DNA of 7,807 nucleotides from JAPUDS01 sp050258575 (lineage in GTDB: Bacteria; Patescibacteriota; Saccharimonadia; Saccharimonadales; Saccharimonadaceae). The stretch is taken from NCBI GenBank assembly GCA_050258575.1, contig JBLMYZ010000019.1, positions 1 through 7,807 of the forward strand. Reading direction: 5' to 3'. How positions within the stretch are numbered: the stretch's first letter is position 1; the number at the start of each line of letters is the position of its first letter. Below the pieces are notes generated by a model. The model saw only the letters and a list, made by a program, of their open reading frames with translations. It was not told the DNA's origin and did no database searches. The position numbers were made by a program, and so were the translations under genes. Below, piece after piece: positions 1-4,822 of the stretch.

Positions 1-117
1 GTGCCCAAAAGCCGCCACATCTCATCAATCCTGCTCAAATTGTGAGTCATCAATACCTGAGCCAATATGCTGCAGGTCCTCCAGTAGAGTGTTCCATATT
101 TCCCCAATCGAGGTCAC
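1..117 (-). other. Unassigned stretch with two short overlapping minus-strand frames
   Basis: No gene can be called with confidence here. On the minus strand a short frame runs from a GTG at 117 (or TTG at 120) to a TGA at 27-25 and would encode about 30 residues beginning VTSIGEIWNTLLEDLQ. A second frame has an ATG at 50 (MTHNLSRIDEMWRLLG) and runs off the window edge at position 1. The stop of the first frame also overlaps an ATG at 25-23, in the TGATG arrangement typical of coupled genes. Both peptides look reasonably protein-like, but neither has a convincing ribosome binding site, and I recognise neither. The stretch could be the 5' end of a divergent gene, a gene remnant, or plain intergenic DNA. 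On the + strand a short frame closes at 43-45 and could be the tail of an upstream gene. Confidence 0.25.
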
Positions 118-159
118 CAAATAAAGATTCTCATCATTGCGATGAGGATTTTATTTTGG
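117..159 (+). terminator. Imperfect long hairpin with T-rich flank, probable terminator
   Basis: The core stem CTCATC (130-135) pairs with GATGAG (141-146) around a 5-base loop. The pairing continues outward through ATT/GAT (one G-U pair), a bulged G at 126, and then AAATAAA (119-125) against TTTATTT (150-156). Two more C-G pairs follow after a bulged T at 157. On the + strand the core is followed by GATTTTATTTT, the form of an intrinsic terminator. The minus strand has a comparable tail (AATCTTTATTT), so it may act in both directions. It would separate whatever lies left of the window from pyk. The alternative is an upstream regulatory hairpin for a minus-strand gene. Confidence 0.55.
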
Positions 160-207
160 GTTCTTAGGTAGACAAAAACGCTAGCACTAAGTCCTCTGTG
201 CAAGCTT

Positions 208-235
208 TTCTCAATCTTACATGGTCTGTTACACT
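208..235 (+). promoter_or_regulatory. Extended -10 promoter of pyk, likely leaderless start
   Basis: A TGn-type extended -10 (TGT then TACACT, hexamer at 230-235) lies 16 bases after a weak -35 candidate, TTCTCA at 208-213. Only six bases separate the hexamer from the ATG at 242, so transcription would be expected to start at or next to the A of the start codon. The mRNA would then be leaderless. There is no Shine-Dalgarno sequence before 242. The layout matches that in front of pgk, which strengthens both calls. Confidence 0.6.
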
Positions 236-241
236 AGATAT

Positions 242-1657
242 ATGAGTCAAATTATATACAAACGATCAAAAATTATTGCGACCGTCGGACCAGCGGTGGA
301 TAGTTATGAAATGATCGAGAAGATGGTCCTTAGCGGAGTCAACGGGTTCCGTTTTAATTTTAGCCATGGGGCCTATGAGGAACGCGAGCGGCAGATTGGC
401 TGGGTGCGTGAAGCGGCAGAGAAGGCTGGAAAGCCGGTGGCGGTCTACCAGGACTTGCAAGGTCCAAAGATTCGTCTCGGTATGCTAAAAGACGATATGA
501 TACTACCGGTCGAGAAAGACGACGAGCTTGAACTAGTGTACGGGATCGACCACGACGGCAGTAAACGCTTGCCGGTTCAGTACGACCTTAGCAAAAATGT
601 TCGCGAGGGTGAGACGATTTTCTTATTTGACGGTAAAATTCGTTCGACGGTAGTTGCGGTCGAAGGTGATACGGTGCGGATTCGAGCTGAAAATGCGGGC
701 AAGCTCATGAGTAAGAAAGGGCTTAACTTACCAGATACTGACTTTGGGGGTAGTGTCCTGACGCCGAAAGATTATGCCGATATTGACTGGGGAATCGATA
801 AAGATTTTGACTACGTGGGACTTAGTTTTGTGCATCATGCTGACGACATCAACATGCTTCGAGCATATTTGCAGGAAAAAGGGTCAGATGCACTGGTGAT
901 GGCGAAGGTCGAGACAACAACCGCGATTGATCCACAGGAGCTCGAACAGATTGTCGCTGCGAGCGACGCTGTGATGGTAGCGCGCGGCGACCTGGCGTAT
1001 GAAGTCGGTCCAGAGCTCGTGCCATCGGTGCAACGACAGGTTATCGCCTTGTGCCAAAAGTATGCCAAAGTCAGCGTAGTTGCAACGCAAGTGCTTGGGA
1101 GTATGACCGACAGCCCTCAGGCGACACGGGCAGAGATTAGCGATGTTGCGAACGCAGTGATTCAAGGCGTCGATTGTATTATGATGAGCGAAGAAACTGC
1201 CAACGGACATTATCCGATCGAAGCGATTCAAACTATGAAACGAACGATCATGACGACGCAGCAGCACGTTCCGGTGCAGCCACTGGCGCGACCAGAGGGG
1301 ATAAGTGGTATTGCCGCCAGTATTTCTGAAGCGGCGGTACGTGTTGCAAACGAAGTTGGCGCCCAAGCGATTGTCGCAGAGACAAAGTCAGGGGCGACCG
1401 CAGCGTATATTGCTGCGAACCGTCCATCGGTACCGATCATCAGCGTGACGTCAAGCAAACGTGTTGCGCAACAGCTGGTTTTGTTCTACGCCAACAAGAG
1501 TTTTGTACGGCCAGATGGCGATCATGCCGGCATGCCGCTTGCACGGGAACTTGTCGGCAACGGTATGTTGCAAGCAGGTGTGCCAGTTGTCCTCGTTAGT
1601 GGCGTACAGCCAGGGGTCAAAGGCGGTACCGATACGATTCGCGTACGCACGCTCTAG
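242..1657 (+). CDS. pyk: Pyruvate kinase
   Basis: This cytosolic glycolytic enzyme converts phosphoenolpyruvate and ADP to pyruvate and ATP. The product is 471 residues, normal for a bacterial enzyme without an extra C-terminal domain. It opens with RSKIIATVGPA, followed by the FNFSHG substrate loop and DLQGPKIRLG (71-80). A B domain follows, then GLNLPD, the catalytic lysine in MAKVET (K222), the metal/substrate motif ARGDL (247-251) and ATQVLGSM...TRAEISDVANAV...SEETANG. A C-terminal domain starts near residue 340. The residues L72, Q73, K76 and L79 match the set described for potassium-independent pyruvate kinases. An in-frame ATG at 221 would add seven residues, but it lies upstream of the -10 element. 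The ATG at 242 begins MSQIIYKRSKI, close to the family's usual start, and fits a leaderless transcript. The usual SGETA is SEETA here, and GDLG is GDLA. Confidence 0.97.
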   Translation: MSQIIYKRSKIIATVGPAVDSYEMIEKMVLSGVNGFRFNFSHGAYEERERQIGWVREAAEKAGKPVAVYQDLQGPKIRLGMLKDDMILPVEKDDELELVYGIDHDGSKRLPVQYDLSKNVREGETIFLFDGKIRSTVVAVEGDTVRIRAENAGKLMSKKGLNLPDTDFGGSVLTPKDYADIDWGIDKDFDYVGLSFVHHADDINMLRAYLQEKGSDALVMAKVETTTAIDPQELEQIVAASDAVMVARGDLAYEVGPELVPSVQRQVIALCQKYAKVSVVATQVLGSMTDSPQATRAEISDVANAVIQGVDCIMMSEETANGHYPIEAIQTMKRTIMTTQQHVPVQPLARPEGISGIAASISEAAVRVANEVGAQAIVAETKSGATAAYIAANRPSVPIISVTSSKRVAQQLVLFYANKSFVRPDGDHAGMPLARELVGNGMLQAGVPVVLVSGVQPGVKGGTDTIRVRTL

Positions 1658-1670
1658 CTCGAAAAAGCGT

Positions 1671-1707
1671 GAAAACACCGTGAAAAGTATGTTTTCACGG
1701 TGTTTTC
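1671..1707 (+). terminator. Perfect 16-bp inverted repeat, probable pyk terminator
   Basis: GAAAACACCGTGAAAA (1671-1686) is an exact reverse complement of 1692-1707, with the loop GTATG. The G+C-rich heart is CACCGTG/CACGGTG, flanked by A-runs on the left and T-runs on the right, the form of a bidirectional intrinsic terminator. It begins 13 bases after the pyk stop codon. The right arm also supplies TTTTCA (1692-1697), the best -35 candidate for the pgk promoter, so the repeat probably ends pyk transcription and overlaps pgk control. The trailing T-run is short (TTTTC), which leaves some doubt about efficiency. It could also be an operator for a dimeric regulator. Confidence 0.72.
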
Positions 1708-1719
1708 ATGTGGTATCAT
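1692..1719 (+). promoter_or_regulatory. Extended -10 promoter of pgk inside and after the hairpin
   Basis: TGG followed by TATCAT (hexamer 1714-1719) forms an extended -10. TTTTCA at 1692-1697 is a four-of-six match to TTGACA at a 16-base spacing and is part of the right hairpin arm. The ATG of pgk at 1727 lies seven bases after the hexamer, so the predicted transcript starts at or one base before the start codon. No Shine-Dalgarno sequence is present. Confidence 0.65.
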
Positions 1720-1726
1720 AAGCAGT

Positions 1727-2947
1727 ATGAACAACCGATTTTTCAAAAAAACTATGCGCGACGTGACGCTGGACGGCAAAACCGTGCTGGTGCGGGCTGA
1801 CTACAATGTACCGCTCCAGAGCGACGGAAGTATCAAGGACGATTATCGGGTGCGGTGCAGTATCCCGACGGTCAGTGCGCTGCTCGACCGGGGTTGTACT
1901 GTGGTGTTGATGTCACATCTTGGACGGCCCAACGGCCAGCGAAATCCCTCGATGAGCCTTGAGCCGGTAGCGCAACGTCTGAGCGAGCTGCTCGATCGGC
2001 CGGTGGCGTTTGTGCACGACTGTGTTGGCGACACAGTTACCGCTGCGGCTGCCCAGGCGGCACCTGGCAGTGTGTTGTTGCTGGAAAACCTGCGCTTTTA
2101 CCCCGAAGAGGAAGCAAACGATCCGGTATTTGCCGAGCAAGTGGCGCGTAGTAGCCGGGCGGCTTATTTTGTACAAGACGGTTTTGGCGTGGTGCACCGG
2201 GCGCATGCCTCGACCAGCGCGATAACGCAGTTTTTGCCAAGCGTCGCAGGGCTACTGCTCGAAAAAGAATACGCGACGATCACAAAAGCGGTCGAGTCGC
2301 CTGAACGACCACTTGTCGCGATACTTGGCGGCGCTAAAATATCTGACAAGATTGGCGTCGTTCAACGGTTTGTTGAGATTGCCGACAAGGTTATCGTTGG
2401 CGGCGCGATGGCAAACACGTTTTTGCGCTACAAAGGGCTGCCTGTCGGTAAAAGCCTCGTCGAAGATGGTCAGGAGCAAACACTGCAGGCGATTTACGAG
2501 GCGGCGTCGAAAAAAGCAGGAGAAGCGGTCGACGACTTTGTTGTGCTGCCGTCCGATGTAGCGGTTGCTGTTTCGACAGACGGCGAGCGGCAGGAAAAAG
2601 GTATTTCTGACGTGACTGATGATGACATGATACTTGACTGCGGCAGCGCAACAGCCGAGCGGTTCGCGCGGGAACTCGAACATGCGCGGACGGTCGTTTG
2701 GAACGGCCCGGTTGGTTATACGGAGAACCCGCAGTTCGCTGCCGGTTCGGCGCGGCTCGCCGACGCGCTGGCTGCGCGGCCAGATATTACCTCTGTTGTT
2801 GGTGGCGGCGACACGGCAGACTTTGTACTGCACTGGGACGCCGAAAAAGCGGCACGGTTGACGCATATTTCAACCGGCGGTGGTGCGAGCCTTGAACTTA
2901 TGGCTGGCGAGCCAATGCCTGGTGTTGAAGCTCTTATGGACGCCTGA
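1727..2947 (+). CDS. pgk: Phosphoglycerate kinase
   Basis: This cytosolic enzyme moves the acyl phosphate of 1,3-bisphosphoglycerate to ADP, giving ATP and 3-phosphoglycerate. The product has 406 residues, the usual family length. Substrate-side motifs are RADYNVP (R23, D25, N27), SHLGRP (63-68), ENLRFYPEEE and DGFGVVHRAHAS. Nucleotide-side motifs are GGAKISDK (K204), WNGPVGYTE, GGGDTADF (359-366) and STGGGASLE (382-390). The frame is open upstream to an ATG at 1700, but that lies inside the hairpin. The ATG at 1727 is directly downstream of the -10 and is preferred; an ATG at 1754 is a poorer option. Differences from the common form include DGFG for DAFG and GPVGYTE for GPMGVFE, while the key binding residues are intact. 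It ends in TGA, 52 bases before tpiA. Confidence 0.97.
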   Translation: MNNRFFKKTMRDVTLDGKTVLVRADYNVPLQSDGSIKDDYRVRCSIPTVSALLDRGCTVVLMSHLGRPNGQRNPSMSLEPVAQRLSELLDRPVAFVHDCVGDTVTAAAAQAAPGSVLLLENLRFYPEEEANDPVFAEQVARSSRAAYFVQDGFGVVHRAHASTSAITQFLPSVAGLLLEKEYATITKAVESPERPLVAILGGAKISDKIGVVQRFVEIADKVIVGGAMANTFLRYKGLPVGKSLVEDGQEQTLQAIYEAASKKAGEAVDDFVVLPSDVAVAVSTDGERQEKGISDVTDDDMILDCGSATAERFARELEHARTVVWNGPVGYTENPQFAAGSARLADALAARPDITSVVGGGDTADFVLHWDAEKAARLTHISTGGGASLELMAGEPMPGVEALMDA

Positions 2948-2965
2948 AGGGTTTTGGAGTACAAT
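2937..2965 (+). promoter_or_regulatory. Possible internal promoter for tpiA
   Basis: TACAAT (2960-2965) is a good -10, and TGGACG (2937-2942) is a four-of-six -35 match at a 17-base spacing that overlaps the last codons of pgk. A start near 2972 would give a leader of about 28 bases that contains the tpiA ribosome binding site. tpiA could instead be read only by transcription through from pgk, as no terminator lies between them. Confidence 0.4.
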
Positions 2966-2987
2966 AAACCATAAGCAAGAAGTAACG

Positions 2988-2994
2988 AAAAGGA
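2988..2994 (+). promoter_or_regulatory. Shine-Dalgarno site of tpiA
   Basis: AAAAGGA ends five bases before the ATG at 3000. It fixes that start in a frame that stays open back to 2880, and it is the clearest ribosome binding site in the window. It contrasts with pyk and pgk, which have none. Confidence 0.7.
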
Positions 2995-2999
2995 ACGCC

Positions 3000-3794
3000 A
3001 TGCGGAAAAAGCTCATCGTTGCCAACTGGAAAATGTATAACAACGTGCAGAAAGCAAGTTTGTTGCTGCACGATCTGTCCAAAAAAGTCACGACACATCG
3101 CGATGTCGACGTCGTGCTGTGTCCAAATACGCTAACACTCCAGTCGCTGAGCCTGCAGGTACATCGCCGTCAATTTAAACTGGGCGCACAAAACTGTTAC
3201 TGGCGCGACGAAGGGGCTTTTACTGGCGAAGTGTCGGCAACTATGCTCCGCGGGATCGCTGACTATGTAATAGTTGGGCACAGCGAGCGCCGCCACGTCT
3301 TTCACGAAACTGAGCGAGATATCCGTCAGAAAGTACAGGCGGTGCTAAGGAACGGCATGGAAGCGATCTTGTGCGTCGGTGAAACAGCTCTGCAACGTGC
3401 CGACAACGAAACGCTCGAGGTCGTCAACGACCAGCTCTACAGCGGACTTGCCAACGTGACCGGCGAGGAGATCGAACATATCGCTGTTGCGTACGAACCG
3501 GTGTGGGCGATCGGCAGCGGACAAACGCCCACGCCAAAAGATATCTTGCAGGTAGAACGAGCGATCCGCAAACAAGTGACGACGCTGTTTGGCAAAAAGG
3601 CGGCTGAGGCCGTGCGCGTGTTGTATGGCGGTAGCGTGACAAGCGCCAACGTTCCGCAGTTTCTCGCGGGCGAAGGGATTGACGGATTTTTAGTTGGCGG
3701 AGCAAGCCTAAAAGCCGACGAGTTTGCAGCGATTGTTGAACAAGCGCACGACGACGCCGTCGAGGAAAAACAGGAAAGTGGAGTGAGAAAGTAG
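3000..3794 (+). CDS. tpiA: Triosephosphate isomerase
   Basis: This cytosolic enzyme interconverts dihydroxyacetone phosphate and glyceraldehyde-3-phosphate. It has 264 residues and forms a single TIM barrel. The active site is complete: ANWKM with N9 and K11, GHSERR with the electrophile H94, and AYEPVWAIGSG with the catalytic base E166. The phosphate-binding motifs YGGSV and VGGASL are also present. The mobile loop reads AIGSGQTPTP, where most bacteria have AIGTGKTATP, so the lysine of the C-terminal hinge is glutamine. About 15 charged residues at the C-terminus (DDAVEEKQESGVRK) extend past the usual end. The start is set by the Shine-Dalgarno site and by the family's usual N-terminus. It lies in the same direction as pgk, and the next gene starts nine bases after its stop. 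Confidence 0.97.
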   Translation: MRKKLIVANWKMYNNVQKASLLLHDLSKKVTTHRDVDVVLCPNTLTLQSLSLQVHRRQFKLGAQNCYWRDEGAFTGEVSATMLRGIADYVIVGHSERRHVFHETERDIRQKVQAVLRNGMEAILCVGETALQRADNETLEVVNDQLYSGLANVTGEEIEHIAVAYEPVWAIGSGQTPTPKDILQVERAIRKQVTTLFGKKAAEAVRVLYGGSVTSANVPQFLAGEGIDGFLVGGASLKADEFAAIVEQAHDDAVEEKQESGVRK

Positions 3795-3803
3795 AAGACT
3801 GGC

Positions 3804-4772
3804 ATGAAAGATTTAAATTTTGACGAGTTAGATGCAGCCGTGCACTCTGCGCTCCAGGCTGATTCTCAGGCAACGCCGCCAGTCAAAGAAACTCCGGTGG
3901 CACCTGAACGCTCGGCTAGCGCAACGGTGATTCCGACGAAACGGCGCGGCCAGTTCATGGACATGGTACATCCTTCGTTCGATATGATGCGTCCAAGTCA
4001 ACCAGATACGCCTCCAGTAACTCCTCCGTTACGTCGTCAAACAACCTCTATTCAACCTCTGAGCGCCACTATAGTTGAAGGTCCGTCGACCGAGAAAACG
4101 ACTGCGCCAGTTGACGACGAGGCGTCACCAGCAGCGACTGCAGATCCTGAGCCGGCAGAACAGCCTGTCGAGGAAATGGACCGAGAACCAAGTGAGCCAG
4201 ATCACCTAGAAACAACACCAGCCACAACGTCTGAAGCAACGAGCGAGCCAGAGACTGTTGCTGAGGCCGCCGCTGGACCCGAACTAGAGCCCGAACCCGA
4301 AACGCCAGCGTCTGAAAAACCACTCCAGAGTCCTTTTATAGAGGGAACAGAGGTAGAAAAACGACCGCTCAACGCCCTTGTTAGTAGCGATGAAGACGCC
4401 CGAGTCAATGATGAAGCACCGACAGATGAAGCGTCGGAAATTTCTCCCCATGCCGTTGAGCCTCAGGTTGAGCTACCGGTTGAGTTGCATTCCGATGTTG
4501 TCGCTGTAGAGGCGGATGACGCCATTATCAGATACACTACAGATAGTGAAACTGCTGCTGCGCAGTCGATCGTTCCGCAGTACACTGTCGTAGCGGAACA
4601 TCCTGACGCGGAAGAACATGCCGTGTTTGACACGAGCGAGTACCACCAGCCGCTCACGCCACCCGAAAAACCGAAAAAAAGCCACGGCGTGTTTTACATT
4701 TCGATCATCGTCCTTATGCTACTGCTCGGCGCTGTTGCTGGGTACTTAATCTTCGTCCTGAAGCTACTTTAG
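3804..4772 (+). CDS. Unrecognised acidic, proline-rich tail-anchored membrane protein
   Basis: I do not recognise this 322-residue protein. It begins with a short amphipathic-looking segment (NFDELDAAVHSAL, 5-17), then a basic patch with a hydrophobic stretch (TKRRGQFMDMVHPSFDMM, 45-62). A long region of about 230 residues, rich in Glu, Pro, Thr, Ala and Ser, follows and is probably disordered. It contains one more ordered-looking island (SPFIEGTEVEKRPLNALV, 176-193). The C-terminus has lysines (PEKPKKSH, 287-294) and then one strong membrane segment (about 296-318) ending at the stop. With no signal peptide and positive charges before the membrane segment, the bulk should face the cytoplasm. 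It starts nine bases after tpiA, with no promoter or strong ribosome binding site, so it is probably co-transcribed and perhaps translationally coupled. It could be a scaffold or envelope-tethering protein, but that is conjecture. The gene itself is well supported; its role is unknown. Confidence 0.88.
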   Translation: MKDLNFDELDAAVHSALQADSQATPPVKETPVAPERSASATVIPTKRRGQFMDMVHPSFDMMRPSQPDTPPVTPPLRRQTTSIQPLSATIVEGPSTEKTTAPVDDEASPAATADPEPAEQPVEEMDREPSEPDHLETTPATTSEATSEPETVAEAAAGPELEPEPETPASEKPLQSPFIEGTEVEKRPLNALVSSDEDARVNDEAPTDEASEISPHAVEPQVELPVELHSDVVAVEADDAIIRYTTDSETAAAQSIVPQYTVVAEHPDAEEHAVFDTSEYHQPLTPPEKPKKSHGVFYISIIVLMLLLGAVAGYLIFVLKLL

Positions 4773-4805
4773 TCAATACCACAACACAAAACCACTCATG
4801 CTTCG

Positions 4806-4813
4806 TATACAAT
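4806..4813 (+). promoter_or_regulatory. Probable -10 region of the helicase gene
   Basis: TATACAAT contains TACAAT (4808-4813), a five-of-six match to the -10 consensus, nine bases before the ATG at 4823. No good -35 is visible at 16 to 18 bases upstream. The transcript would have a leader of two or three bases or none. A GAGG at 4818-4821 is only one base from the ATG, too close to act as a normal Shine-Dalgarno site. Confidence 0.45.
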
Positions 4814-4822
4814 ATATGAGGT

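Noticed and set aside
221..241. ATG at 221 as the pyk start
   Set aside because: It lies upstream of the -10 hexamer at 230-235, has no ribosome binding site, and adds seven residues not typical of the family.
1700..1726. ATG at 1700 as the pgk start
   Set aside because: It falls inside the hairpin arm and upstream of the -10, and the added residues do not resemble a phosphoglycerate kinase N-terminus.
2252..2866. Open frame on the minus strand inside pgk (about 204 codons)
   Set aside because: It is antisense to conserved pgk motifs, has a low-complexity and arginine/cysteine-rich composition, and shows no start signals.
2950..2970. Inverted repeat GGTTT/AAACC between pgk and tpiA as a terminator
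   Set aside because: It has only five pairs, an 11-base loop and no T-run after it, and it overlaps the tpiA -10.
2945..2974. TGA read as glycine or tryptophan, as in some CPR bacteria, which would extend pgk to a TAA at 2972-2974
   Set aside because: No internal TGA occurs in any of the long genes, glycine and tryptophan use normal codons, and pgk ends at the expected family length.
4795..4820. Inverted repeat CTCAT/ATGAG around the helicase -10 as an operator
   Set aside because: Five pairs with a 16-base gap are expected by chance in A+T-rich intergenic DNA.
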